A stretch of DNA of 64,000 bases from Oceanospirillum sp047518265 (GTDB taxonomy: Bacteria; Pseudomonadota; Gammaproteobacteria; Pseudomonadales; Halomonadaceae), in the NCBI GenBank assembly GCA_047518265.1, contig JAKZRG010000008.1, positions 1 through 64,000 of the forward strand, written 5' to 3'. Below, one piece after another: positions 25,136 to 33,927 of the stretch (the stretch's first letter is position 1; each line of letters begins with the position of its first letter). The translations under genes were made by a program, and so were the position numbers. The notes under the pieces are model-generated. The model had not been told where the DNA came from, ran no database searches, and worked only from the letters and a program-made list of their open reading frames with translations.

Positions 25136-27781
25136 GTGTTTAAACGGATTTTATCCCTATTATTGTTCCCCTTTATTATGCTTTTAGCGGCTTGCGGCTC
25201 CAGCGATAAAGCTGAACCCAAAGAGGTTATTTTAGATTTACGTTTAGGTACCGGTTTTGGTTCTGGATTTGCGGAAAGTGTGATGACCGCCGGAGAGACA
25301 AGCTTGTCTCTGGGAGATCAAACACTAGTATCCGTGAATATTGTTGATCTGAATGACGACGGTAATCTTTATACCGACGGTAACCAAACAGTTAGTTTTG
25401 CATCCTCCTGTGAGTCATTAGGTTTAGCCTCATTTTCCTCCGACTCTGTCACCACATCATCCGGTTTAGCCGTGACCACCTATACCGCCTCCGGTTGTTC
25501 CGGTACTGATGTGATTACATCGACCTTATCCAGCGACAGTAGCCAAAGCGCCACGGTAACTCTAAGTACAGATAATTATTCCCTCAGTATGGGCTCTGGT
25601 ACGGGTAATAGCTTTGAAGCAGAAATAATTGAAGTAACCGATAGCAGCCTGGATTTCGGCGATACCGCAACATTAACCGTTAATATTGTCGATACTAATG
25701 ACAGCAATGATTTGTTTACGGATGAAGAAGTGAGCGTAGTGTTCTCTTCAAGCTGTATATCCTCCGGGCTATCTTCACTGTCCGAAAGCTTGGTTACCAC
25801 AACAACAGGTATTGCTAGTACGACTTATACCGTAGCAGGGTGCGATATTGAAGATGTCGTTACTGCTAGCCTAGAAGGTAAGGATGAAACTGCTGAAATC
25901 ACTTTAACGACCCAGAGCAATGACTTACGTTTAGGAACGGGTAGTTCAGATAGTTTTGCGGAAGGGCTATTAACTAGTAGTGTGAGTAACTTGTCGGCAA
26001 CGGGACAAACTGAACTCTCTGTTAACATTGTTGATGTTAATAATGACAATGCTCTTTATACCTCGGAGGAGCTCACGGTTGTTTTCTCTTCTGCTTGTGT
26101 CAATGCAGGAACTTCTACCTTTTCCGCCTCTTCTGTATCGACATCCTCGGGATTCGTTAATACGACTTACACGGCGAATGGTTGTCGAGGAGATGATGTT
26201 ATTACAGCAACTTTATCGAGTTCAGAACAAACCGCAGAAGTAGCAGTTAATGTTGCAGAACCTGAGTTAGGCAGTATTTCTTCCATTGTGCCGGAAGATA
26301 CAGTGTTAGCCATTCAAGGTTTTAGCACGGACACTTTGCCCTCCACGGGAGAAGTCAGTTTTAGAGTAAGAGATAAATCAGGTGAACCTATCTCCGATAA
26401 AGAAGTACGTTTTAACTTGTCTGGTGGAACAGGTGGCGTGAATTTTAGTCGAGATTCAGATCTATCTGATAGCGATGGTTTGGTTTCTGTTTTTGTTAAC
26501 TCAGGTACAGCAAATACCACTTTCCGTGTTATTGCTGAAACTGATGTTTTTACTGAGGATGGTCGGGAAACGGAACAGATCATGCAAACCTCATCAACCA
26601 CACTGACAGTGAATACGGGAATGCCAATTGCGGGCTCTTTTGGAACAGGTGTTTCGTTATTTAACCCTTATGCATGGAGGTTTATTAATCAGGATGTGGA
26701 TGTTGTTGTTACTGCAAGTGATTACCATGGAGGTCCTGTAGCTAATGGGAACAGCGTTACTTTTAAAACGTCAGGCGGTCAGATCCAGCTAAAAGATGGG
26801 CAGGTATCTTCTTGCACTATTTTGGAGGGAGACTGCGGTATGTTGTGGGAGAGTGGGCCTATATACCCTGAATATAATGTAGAAAAATTTGTTGATGGAG
26901 AGATCACTGTAACTACCAAGAGAGGTATTGCTGTGATTATGGCCCATACGACGGGAGAAGAATCCTTTATCGATGAGAATTCTAATGGTTTATTTGATCT
27001 AGGTGAGACCTATTTTTCTTTGTCAGAAGCTTTTCATGATGTAAATTTGAGTAATACCAGAGATAGTGGAGAGTTCTTTGTTGATCAGAATAGCAACGGT
27101 CAATGGGATGATATTACTGATGAACAGAAATACCGTGGTGCCAGCTGTAGTGATGAAGCTAGAGAGGATGGGCATTGCTCGCAATTAGCAGAGTTATTTG
27201 TTAATAGTTCAATTATTATGGCCACTCGGGAGTCCGATCTTACATTTACTGCTCGACATCTAGCGGTTGTCTTTAAAAATGAAACAACCTCTTCTATTGA
27301 AGCGATTGATGATGATGGAGCAGTTTCTTTTATAGAAAGCATTAATGCAGATGCTTATCAGCTCATTAATGAGGATGGCACCAAGTCTATATTAGAATTT
27401 AATGATGGGGATACTCTTGCTGTTGATATTTCAGAACGGACTCGAACAGTCGAGATGACTATGAAAGATTTAAATGGCAATGTTCCTGCTTATGGCACTG
27501 AATTAACACGGATAGAATGTACTCACGATATAGTTGCTGAAATCCCAGGTGTAGAACTACCTTCTGAAATAGGTAATACTCGAAACCCACTTGAATCAGA
27601 GGATTATCCTTTTACGTGGGGTATTGAGTTAACGTCTCCTGATGCTCTGGATGACGAACCAAACGGTTATGGTGATAATCAGGGTTGGGATGAAGAGTAT
27701 GGGAGGTGCACCGTTGTTTATACAACCGCTTCTGATGGTGATGGTAGTGAGGTTTCTGTGACATTTAAAGTCGTTTATTAA
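25136..27781 (+). CDS. lipoprotein with three tandem Ig-like repeats
   Basis: An 881-residue exported lipoprotein with a GTG start. The signal peptide ends with the lipobox LLAAC (C20). Three repeats of exactly about 114 residues begin near residues 36, 150 and 264, each with LRLGTG/LSMGSG, a VNIVDxNxDxxLYT motif, VVFSSxC and a TTYTxxGC block, so two cysteines per repeat that could form a disulfide. A bacterial Ig-like (Big_1-type) domain follows (about 385-495: STGEVSFRVRDKSGEPISDKE). Next comes a region with calcium-loop-like runs such as DENSNGLFDLGE and DQNSNGQWDD. The C-terminus is unassigned. It is probably a surface or outer-membrane protein involved in adhesion or matrix; the exact role is unknown. 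It stands next to a c-di-GMP protein. Confidence 0.8.
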   Translation: MFKRILSLLLFPFIMLLAACGSSDKAEPKEVILDLRLGTGFGSGFAESVMTAGETSLSLGDQTLVSVNIVDLNDDGNLYTDGNQTVSFASSCESLGLASFSSDSVTTSSGLAVTTYTASGCSGTDVITSTLSSDSSQSATVTLSTDNYSLSMGSGTGNSFEAEIIEVTDSSLDFGDTATLTVNIVDTNDSNDLFTDEEVSVVFSSSCISSGLSSLSESLVTTTTGIASTTYTVAGCDIEDVVTASLEGKDETAEITLTTQSNDLRLGTGSSDSFAEGLLTSSVSNLSATGQTELSVNIVDVNNDNALYTSEELTVVFSSACVNAGTSTFSASSVSTSSGFVNTTYTANGCRGDDVITATLSSSEQTAEVAVNVAEPELGSISSIVPEDTVLAIQGFSTDTLPSTGEVSFRVRDKSGEPISDKEVRFNLSGGTGGVNFSRDSDLSDSDGLVSVFVNSGTANTTFRVIAETDVFTEDGRETEQIMQTSSTTLTVNTGMPIAGSFGTGVSLFNPYAWRFINQDVDVVVTASDYHGGPVANGNSVTFKTSGGQIQLKDGQVSSCTILEGDCGMLWESGPIYPEYNVEKFVDGEITVTTKRGIAVIMAHTTGEESFIDENSNGLFDLGETYFSLSEAFHDVNLSNTRDSGEFFVDQNSNGQWDDITDEQKYRGASCSDEAREDGHCSQLAELFVNSSIIMATRESDLTFTARHLAVVFKNETTSSIEAIDDDGAVSFIESINADAYQLINEDGTKSILEFNDGDTLAVDISERTRTVEMTMKDLNGNVPAYGTELTRIECTHDIVAEIPGVELPSEIGNTRNPLESEDYPFTWGIELTSPDALDDEPNGYGDNQGWDEEYGRCTVVYTTASDGDGSEVSVTFKVVY

Positions 27782-27789
27782 TCTTTATC

Positions 27790-28398
27790 TTAGATCAGCT
27801 TGATAAGCCGATCCGCCACTATCTCCACATCCTCATTTTGATGGGTCACAATCAGCAGGGTTTTGCCCTGCTGAGTGGCTATCTCTCTTGTCCATCTTGC
27901 CGCTAATAACCGTGTGTTTTGATCTAATTCGGCAAAAGGCTCGTCCAGTAAAATAATGGGTTCGGGTCTTAATAATGTGCGAATCAGGCCGATACGTTGT
28001 CGTTGCCCACCAGATAATTCCGTTGGCATTTTATTCAACTGATCACCCATACCAAGGTGTTCAGCAGCTTCTTTTAGTTGCTGTATTGGTGCGGGCCCAC
28101 TAAAACCCAGTGCCAAATTATCCAACACACTGATATGTTCAAATAGATTATATTCCTGAAATAACATGCTCACAGGGCGTTGATTCGTTGGCAATGTCAG
28201 CAGGTCACTACCCTGCCAAATGACACGGCCTTTACTGGCCTGTTCAAACCCTGCAATCACATTCAGTAGTGTTGTTTTGCCTACTCCACTTTCCCCTTGA
28301 ATAGCCAGACATTCACCTGCTGCGATTGTCATATCGTAGGTTAGTGTTTTTCCATCCAAGATGACTTCTAACTGTTTAACTTCTAATCTATTTTCCAT
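27790..28398 (-). CDS. thiQ: thiamine ABC transporter ATP-binding protein ThiQ
   Basis: About 202 residues, short for an ATPase as is usual for ThiQ. Walker A GESGVGKTTLLN, the Q-loop LFQEYNLFEHIS, signature LSGGQRQRIGL, Walker B IILLDEPFAELD and the H-loop LLIVTHQNEDV are all present. The ATG at 28398 overlaps the thiP stop by 11 bases. With ThiP and ThiB it forms the importer for thiamine, thiamine monophosphate and TPP in Gram-negative bacteria. It is the last gene of the thiBPQ operon. Confidence 0.93.
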   Translation of the reverse strand: MENRLEVKQLEVILDGKTLTYDMTIAAGECLAIQGESGVGKTTLLNVIAGFEQASKGRVIWQGSDLLTLPTNQRPVSMLFQEYNLFEHISVLDNLALGFSGPAPIQQLKEAAEHLGMGDQLNKMPTELSGGQRQRIGLIRTLLRPEPIILLDEPFAELDQNTRLLAARWTREIATQQGKTLLIVTHQNEDVEIVADRLIKLI

Positions 28399-29953
28399 GC
28401 TGGCTCTCTCGTTCAAATAGATAGATCAGGCTTGTACAAACTAACAGTAATAATAAAGAAGCCAATGCTGCTTCAGCCATTCGATAACTACCGGCATAAC
28501 CATAGATTAGCCAAGGTAGCGTACTCCAATCGTTATGACCAAAAATAGAAAATACGGCAACATCACCTAAGGCTAAGAGTAGGGCCAAAACAAAACTGCT
28601 GGCCATTACTGGCCGTATAAAGGGCCAGGTAATGCTCAGTTGCTGCTGTTTATTGAGTTTTAGATTCTGACTTAAAACCCAATACTGCTGATCAAATTGA
28701 ATTAGCCTGGGTTTTAACTGTGCGACCACAAAGGGTAATAAGAGGGCTGAATTGAGTAGGATCAACCAGAGCATCCCCCAGCGATCCAAATCAATATTAG
28801 GCAATAGCAAAATATACAAACCGGTAGAGAGCACCATGGCAGGGGCCACCAAAGTATGTGTCGCAAGCCATTGCAGAATAACCCGGGTGCTATCTTTTTG
28901 GTTTCTATAAGCCCATCGAATGGGTTGGAGCAAATACCAGGCTAAGAGTGTGGCTAGCAAGCCGCTACTTAGGGCAAAACCGATAGAGCGTATAGTGGCA
29001 AATAAAATACTGGGCCAAGAAAAACTATCCAGATTGACGTTTAAAACCTTAGGTAATAGGGCTAGCATCGGCAGCAGCAAAACCACCCAACTGACTCCAT
29101 ATAGGCCGCCATACATTTTTTCCATCGTAGGCGAAAATCTAGGCTGCCAACGTTGGCTATGGGTATCAGCACTTAACCAATTGAGTCGTCCCATTTTAGC
29201 CATTGCCAAGAACACTAAACCTGCCAGGGTAAACTGTAACCAAGCCAGAGTCAGAGCTTCGCTAAGGTTAAAGTCATATTTTAACGCCTGATAGATAGCG
29301 ACTTCTAAGGTGGTTGATCCCGGCCCTCCCCCTAACGCTAGTACCACGGCAAAGCTATTAAAACAGAGCACAAAAATAAAGCCGGTTAAGACCAGTAAAG
29401 TACTCTTGATAGCAGGCCATTCTATTAGGCTAAATTGTTGCCATCGAGTGAACTTTAATTGTTGAGCTAAGCGCCAGCTTGTATCAGGAATATGGCTCAT
29501 CTGTTGGCTTAGTACTCTTATGGCCAGAGGCATATTTAGGTAAATATGGGCCAGCAAGATGCCATTTAAACCGTAGAGGTTCCAACCCTCTCCCATAAGG
29601 CCACTGAGATAACCGGATCGGCCTAATAAAATAACCAGTCCGGTGATTAACACCAGTGTTGGCATAACGAAGCTGAGCAAACACAAACGCAAAAAAGCCC
29701 TTCTTCCCGGTAGTTGAGGCATAAAGTGTATGGCCCGAGCAATGGGGATCGCCAGGGTGACGGAAAAGAGGGCGCTCAATCCAGCCTGTTGCAGGGAAAA
29801 GAACAGGATTTGTTGAATATAAGCATCTTGTAATAGCTGAAGATCTAACTGAGCCTGATCAAAACCGATCAGACCATAAAATGCCAGTGCGGTGATCAGA
29901 ATCACCGCACTATAAGCAAGCGTTGGAAATAAGGAAAAACGCTGAGTATTCAT
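28388..29953 (-). CDS. thiP: thiamine ABC transporter permease ThiP
   Basis: About 521 residues with roughly twelve transmembrane segments and two copies of the binding-protein-dependent transport fold, typical of ThiP. The cytoplasmic EAA-type loops are seen at SWRLAQQLKFTRWQQFSLIEWP and YWVLSQNLKLNKQQQLSITWP. The ATG at 29953 lies five bases after the thiB stop; the open frame extends further to 29983 inside thiB but that start is less likely. It overlaps thiQ at its 3' end. Confidence 0.93.
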   Translation of the reverse strand: MNTQRFSLFPTLAYSAVILITALAFYGLIGFDQAQLDLQLLQDAYIQQILFFSLQQAGLSALFSVTLAIPIARAIHFMPQLPGRRAFLRLCLLSFVMPTLVLITGLVILLGRSGYLSGLMGEGWNLYGLNGILLAHIYLNMPLAIRVLSQQMSHIPDTSWRLAQQLKFTRWQQFSLIEWPAIKSTLLVLTGFIFVLCFNSFAVVLALGGGPGSTTLEVAIYQALKYDFNLSEALTLAWLQFTLAGLVFLAMAKMGRLNWLSADTHSQRWQPRFSPTMEKMYGGLYGVSWVVLLLPMLALLPKVLNVNLDSFSWPSILFATIRSIGFALSSGLLATLLAWYLLQPIRWAYRNQKDSTRVILQWLATHTLVAPAMVLSTGLYILLLPNIDLDRWGMLWLILLNSALLLPFVVAQLKPRLIQFDQQYWVLSQNLKLNKQQQLSITWPFIRPVMASSFVLALLLALGDVAVFSIFGHNDWSTLPWLIYGYAGSYRMAEAALASLLLLLVCTSLIYLFERESQHGK

Positions 29954-29958
29954 TAAGG

Positions 29959-30969
29959 TTAATGACTGGCTGCTCGTCGCCACTCACGTAACCATTGTTT
30001 GCGGTTTTGACTGATCTCTTTTGGAGTAAAGCCAATGGCCTTCGGTTGAATCAACTGAGAAAAGGCTGCAGGCAGCTCAACATTATCAATTACCGGTAAC
30101 ATCCAGTTAGTCACGGGGATAATTTTTTGTGCTTCTGGCGATATTAAAAATTGTAGAAACTCTTTTGCCAGAATAGGGTTTTGGCTATTTTGAGAGATGG
30201 CTGCCACTTCAATCTGAGGAACATGGCCTTCATTAAACAGAGCCGCTTTGTAATATTCATGGCCCTCTACTACGGCATGATAAGCCGGGGAAGTGGTATA
30301 GCTCAGCACATAATCACTGCCACCTTCTAAGAACATACTATAAGCTTCCCACCAGCCTTTAGTGACCGTTACCGTATGTTTTGCTAACTGCTGCCATTTA
30401 TCCGCACTTTGCTCGCCATATACGGCTTTTATCCAAGTCATTAGACCTTGTCCTGGTGTGCTGGTGCGGGGGTCTTGATAAATAATCTGAGCATCAGACG
30501 TGATCAGCGCCTCCAACGAAATAGCCGGTGTTTTGATCTTTCGGCTATCATAAATAAAGGCAAAGTAACCGTAATCAAAGGGCACAAAGTTTGTATCTTG
30601 CCAGTTAAGGTTGGCGCTTAGATGATCCAACGTCAGTCCATGGGGTTGCACAAGGTTAAGCTGACGGGTTTCTTCGATTAAACCATTATCCAGACCCAGA
30701 AGAACATCCGCTTTGCTTTTTTTTCCTTCGATACGGACACGGTTCAAAATACTGATGCCATCCTCAGCGGCAACAAACTTAACCTGACACTGACATTGAG
30801 CCTCAAAGGCTTTTTTAAGCTGTGGTCCTGGCCCCCATTCAGAGACAAAAGAGTCGTAGGTGTACACCGTTAAGGTTTTGGCCAGAGTTTGTTGACTCAT
30901 TAATGTCAGGAAGACAGTTGTCGCGATAGCCAATATCGTGCTTATACTTCTTGATATAGAAATGGCCAT
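29959..30969 (-). CDS. thiB: thiamine-binding periplasmic protein ThiB
   Basis: About 336 residues. The signal peptide (STILAIATTVFLTLMSQQTLA) is followed by the family start KTLTVYTYDSFVSEWGPGP. Other ThiB hallmarks are DVLLGLDNGLIEE, FVPFDYGYFAFIYD, TSTPGQGLMTWIKAVYG, GWWEAYSMFLEGGSDYVLSYTTSPAYH and PVTNWMLPV. The ATG at 30969 is preferred over an upstream GTG at 30981. It starts the thiBPQ operon, divergent from a phosphotransferase that may be the thiamine kinase. I found no TPP riboswitch in the 200-base leader. Confidence 0.93.
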   Translation of the reverse strand: MAISISRSISTILAIATTVFLTLMSQQTLAKTLTVYTYDSFVSEWGPGPQLKKAFEAQCQCQVKFVAAEDGISILNRVRIEGKKSKADVLLGLDNGLIEETRQLNLVQPHGLTLDHLSANLNWQDTNFVPFDYGYFAFIYDSRKIKTPAISLEALITSDAQIIYQDPRTSTPGQGLMTWIKAVYGEQSADKWQQLAKHTVTVTKGWWEAYSMFLEGGSDYVLSYTTSPAYHAVVEGHEYYKAALFNEGHVPQIEVAAISQNSQNPILAKEFLQFLISPEAQKIIPVTNWMLPVIDNVELPAAFSQLIQPKAIGFTPKEISQNRKQWLREWRRAASH

Positions 30970-31035
30970 GGTGTTTCTCACTTTGTTTTAATCGATAGTG
31001 TTAATAAACGATTGTGAATGGCAGATTTTTAATAG

Positions 31036-31064
31036 CATTCCCGATAAGTTATCAGTAAATCAAT
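31036..31064. repeat. 29-base intergenic motif, copy 1
   Basis: A 29-base stretch beginning CATTCCCGATAAGTTATC and ending AATCAAT. Twenty-five of 29 positions match the stretch at 39522-39550 in another divergent intergenic region. It lies 67 bases upstream of the thiB start codon and 110 before the phosphotransferase. It is a candidate binding site for a shared regulator. Confidence 0.5.
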
Positions 31065-31173
31065 ATTTGAATATACTGAGGTTCATTCACGCTTGCCCTT
31101 ATTTTTATTTATAAGGAATTTCGGGATTGCTAATAAATGGCGTGAATAATATAGGAAAGAATAGGGGCTCGCT

Positions 31174-31932
31174 ATGCATGACGCTATCTTTGAACAGGTT
31201 AATCAATACATCGATTATCCTGTGCATTGGCTACCTTTGGAAGAGAGCGGTACCAGTAATTGGCTTTACCGTGGCTCAAACCATCAACAAGCCTTAATCC
31301 TACGTATTAATGCACGTGATTCTATGGCTTTTGGTGTCAACCGCCTTCGGGAAAAGGAAGTGCTAAACAGTATCCAACCTTTTTCTTGGTCGGTAAAAGT
31401 ATTGGCTGATGCACCTAAAGAAGGTTGGTGTGTGATGCAGCATCACGGTTTAGGCTTAAATGGTGCCGTTTTAACGGAGTCTATGGAACAACAGCTTTTA
31501 TCTGCGGTAGCAGATTGCCAGATCATCTTTTCTCCTCCAAAGCTGAATTATCCCGATCTGTTTCTTGATTACCAAACGGCACTGAATAAATTACCGGATG
31601 CAGAGGAGTGGTTGAACAAGCTGAATCAACTGTTAGGCCTATTTCAGACTTTGCCTAGGGTCTCAAATTGTTTAACTCATCATGATCTGCACCCTGGAAA
31701 CTTTTGCTGGCAGAACGATCAACTGGTGATTATTGATTGGGAGTATGCGGGTGTGGGTAATCCTTGGTTAGATGCTTGTATGTTGTATTCTGCCTGCCAG
31801 GTTTCAGCTGATAAGATCTCAGTATTACCGGCCTTTGCATCCTTATCAGAGGAGGCGTTTTCTCAAGGGCTGGAGCAAGCGGTACAAATTGGCCAGTTAT
31901 TAGAGCAGCTCTGGTTTCGAGTGAGAGCCTGA
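31174..31932 (+). CDS. choline/thiamine-kinase-like phosphotransferase (probable ThiK)
   Basis: A 252-residue member of the aminoglycoside/choline kinase fold. The catalytic loop THHDLHPGNFCW (around residue 170) and the metal-binding aspartate in IIDWEYAGVGNPWLD are intact; the N-terminal lobe has EESGTSNWLYRG and ALILRINAR. Size and motif order resemble ThiK (thiamine kinase). Being divergent from thiBPQ, it would phosphorylate imported thiamine. The kinase assignment rests on context more than on sequence; choline or an aminoglycoside-like substrate remains possible. Confidence 0.75.
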   Translation: MHDAIFEQVNQYIDYPVHWLPLEESGTSNWLYRGSNHQQALILRINARDSMAFGVNRLREKEVLNSIQPFSWSVKVLADAPKEGWCVMQHHGLGLNGAVLTESMEQQLLSAVADCQIIFSPPKLNYPDLFLDYQTALNKLPDAEEWLNKLNQLLGLFQTLPRVSNCLTHHDLHPGNFCWQNDQLVIIDWEYAGVGNPWLDACMLYSACQVSADKISVLPAFASLSEEAFSQGLEQAVQIGQLLEQLWFRVRA

Positions 31933-32142
31933 TGATAGTAATCTCGATGATTCCTTATGGATGAAAAATAAGAACAGACCAGATCACATCTGGATAGACT
32001 CGAAAACTCTTATTACCGATCGTTTATTGGGAAGGGCATTTTTCTCCCATGCTTCATTTTCTGTCCCACCCTTAAATGGGGGTATCGAACTCTTTAGTGG
32101 CTCGTCTTATGATTTTGCTCTGTAATCTGAAAGGGGTGAAGC

Positions 32143-33297
32143 ATGTACCGTTTAAAATCCTGTATCAATATCGATGATTTAGGCCGTTTAGCGGCTAAAA
32201 AAGTACCTCTTCCGGTCAGTGATTATGTGGAAGGTGGCGCCGATGATGAAGTCACCTTAAGGCATAATTGTTCCGCTTTTAATCGTTACCAAATAGTGCC
32301 TAAAGCGTTGCAGGATGTGAGTGTTATCAATACTCAAACTCAGGTAATGGGTTGTGACATGGCGCTGCCCTTTTATATTTCAGCCACTGGTTTTTCCGGC
32401 ATGATGTGCCCAAAAGATGCTGAATTGGCAGGAGTGAGAGCCGCTGCAAAATTTGATGTTTTGTATACCGCATCGACTTTTTCTAACCGATCTTTAGAAG
32501 AGATTGCTCAAACAGTCCATAGTGACAAATTATTTCAGGTTTATGTTTTAAGCGATAAGGCCTTAGCCAGCCAACTAAATCAAAGAGCCAAGGCCGCGGG
32601 CTTTAAAGGCATGGTGTTAACCATCGATACGATTGTTGGTGGCAATCGTGAACGGGATACACGCAGTGGGTTATCCATTCCACCACGTTTAACTCTAAAG
32701 TCCACATTGCAGTTTATGCTACGCCCTCGTTGGTTGGTACAATATCTATTAAGTGATGGCGCTAATCTGGGGAACTTTCCTCAGTTACCTAAAGTGTCCA
32801 TGACAGATTCTCAAGCTTTTGTTATCGCTTTAAGTAAGCTCTTTAAGAAGGACTTAACCTGGGCTGATGCGGAACATATGATTCAGGAATGGGGCGGGCC
32901 TTTTGCAATCAAGGGGATTATGTCCGTTGAGGATGCTTTAAGAGCAAAGCAAGCAGGGGCAAGTGCGGTGATTTTATCCAACCACGGAGGGCGTCAATTG
33001 GATGGCTCCCCTGCACCCATTGAACTGGTCGCTGATGTCAGAGCGGCTATTGGCCCTGAAATAGAGATTATTGTGGATGGTGGGATTCGTCGCGGTACGG
33101 ATATTTTTAAAGCGCTAGCTTTAGGGGCCAATGCCTGTAGCTTAGGTCGTGCTTATGTCCGAGGACTATCCGCAGGCGGACAAGCAGGGGCTGAAAAAGC
33201 TTTAGAGATTTTAAAAGCTGAGTTTGAACGCTGTATGATCTTAACAGGTTGCTCATCTATCGATCAGATCGGTTCCGAACATATTCGGCAGTTGTAA
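32143..33297 (+). CDS. lldD: FMN-dependent alpha-hydroxy-acid dehydrogenase (LldD-like)
   Basis: A 384-residue enzyme of the L-lactate dehydrogenase/glycolate oxidase family. Catalytic and FMN motifs are clear: the N-terminal PLPVSDYVEGGADDEVTLRHN, the catalytic His (H281) in ILSNHGGRQLDGSPAPIEL, and the phosphate-binding IIVDGGIRRGTDIFKALALGA. It oxidises an L-2-hydroxy acid, most likely L-lactate, passing electrons to the membrane quinone pool. AGGGG precedes the ATG. It is monocistronic here, with a small AraC-like gene convergent. Another hydroxyacid (mandelate, glycolate) is possible. Confidence 0.85.
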   Translation: MYRLKSCINIDDLGRLAAKKVPLPVSDYVEGGADDEVTLRHNCSAFNRYQIVPKALQDVSVINTQTQVMGCDMALPFYISATGFSGMMCPKDAELAGVRAAAKFDVLYTASTFSNRSLEEIAQTVHSDKLFQVYVLSDKALASQLNQRAKAAGFKGMVLTIDTIVGGNRERDTRSGLSIPPRLTLKSTLQFMLRPRWLVQYLLSDGANLGNFPQLPKVSMTDSQAFVIALSKLFKKDLTWADAEHMIQEWGGPFAIKGIMSVEDALRAKQAGASAVILSNHGGRQLDGSPAPIELVADVRAAIGPEIEIIVDGGIRRGTDIFKALALGANACSLGRAYVRGLSAGGQAGAEKALEILKAEFERCMILTGCSSIDQIGSEHIRQL

Positions 33298-33358
33298 CAA
33301 TATTTAATCCTGACGGTAGCTGTATCATTTTAACTTATATTCTGTCATCCCTTCCTGT

Positions 33359-33793
33359 TTAGCGGTAACGAGAAGGGAACATCTCCAAGTTTTGTAAAAA
33401 AGCATCTTGGAGTGCTGTAATATTGCCAAATCCTGCCTGATTAGCCACTTTTTCTAAACTGAAAAGTGTTTCTTCCAGAAGATACTGGGCTTTATTTAAA
33501 CGAATTTTCTTTTGATATTCGATTGGTGTAAGAGAGAGATATTGTTGGAAAAGCTCAGTGATATCTCCTTTATCAAGCTGATGCCTCTGGGCCAAATACT
33601 CAATATCAATCTCTTGATGAAGATCGCTTTCGATTTGTTGTAACAAGGTTTTTAAAGTATCTGGCATAGGAGGGGTTTGATACCAAGGGGCCATGAAACT
33701 GCTGAGTACAGAATCATCTTTATCCGTGTTTTTCGTAGATTTTATAGCTACTTTGATATCATGATTATCAGCCTTGATAGATTGAAGTGTCAT
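33359..33793 (-). CDS. minimal AraC-type helix-turn-helix protein
   Basis: About 144 residues; ATG at 33793 has AGGG before it. The C-terminal 95 residues are an AraC-type double helix-turn-helix: IEYLAQRHQLDKGDITELFQQY then LSLTPIEYQKKIRLNKAQYLL, EKVANQAGFGNITALQDAFLQ and the closing MFPSRYR. The first 50 residues are polar and Lys/Asp rich with no known sensory fold. It lacks the usual ligand-binding domain. It is convergent with lldD. It could act like a SoxS/MarA-type small activator. Confidence 0.8.
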   Translation of the reverse strand: MTLQSIKADNHDIKVAIKSTKNTDKDDSVLSSFMAPWYQTPPMPDTLKTLLQQIESDLHQEIDIEYLAQRHQLDKGDITELFQQYLSLTPIEYQKKIRLNKAQYLLEETLFSLEKVANQAGFGNITALQDAFLQNLEMFPSRYR

Positions 33794-33927
33794 AAACATC
33801 CCTGATTTATTAATGTTCCGTTTTTAGATTATTAACTTTAAACCTTAGGTTATACCTTTTTACTAAATTAGATCAAGCCATGAAGATTGCAAATATTTCA
33901 CGCTGATGGCTAATAATCGTTAGGATA

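Noticed and set aside
30970..31173. Possible TPP riboswitch upstream of thiB
   Set aside because: Neither strand contains the conserved CTGAGA or the other fixed elements of the THI box; a covariance-model search would settle it.
31979..31993. Palindrome CCAGATCACATCTGG as a CRP or LldR site for lldD
   Set aside because: Six-base arms only, right after the phosphotransferase gene and 150 bases from lldD; matches neither consensus well.
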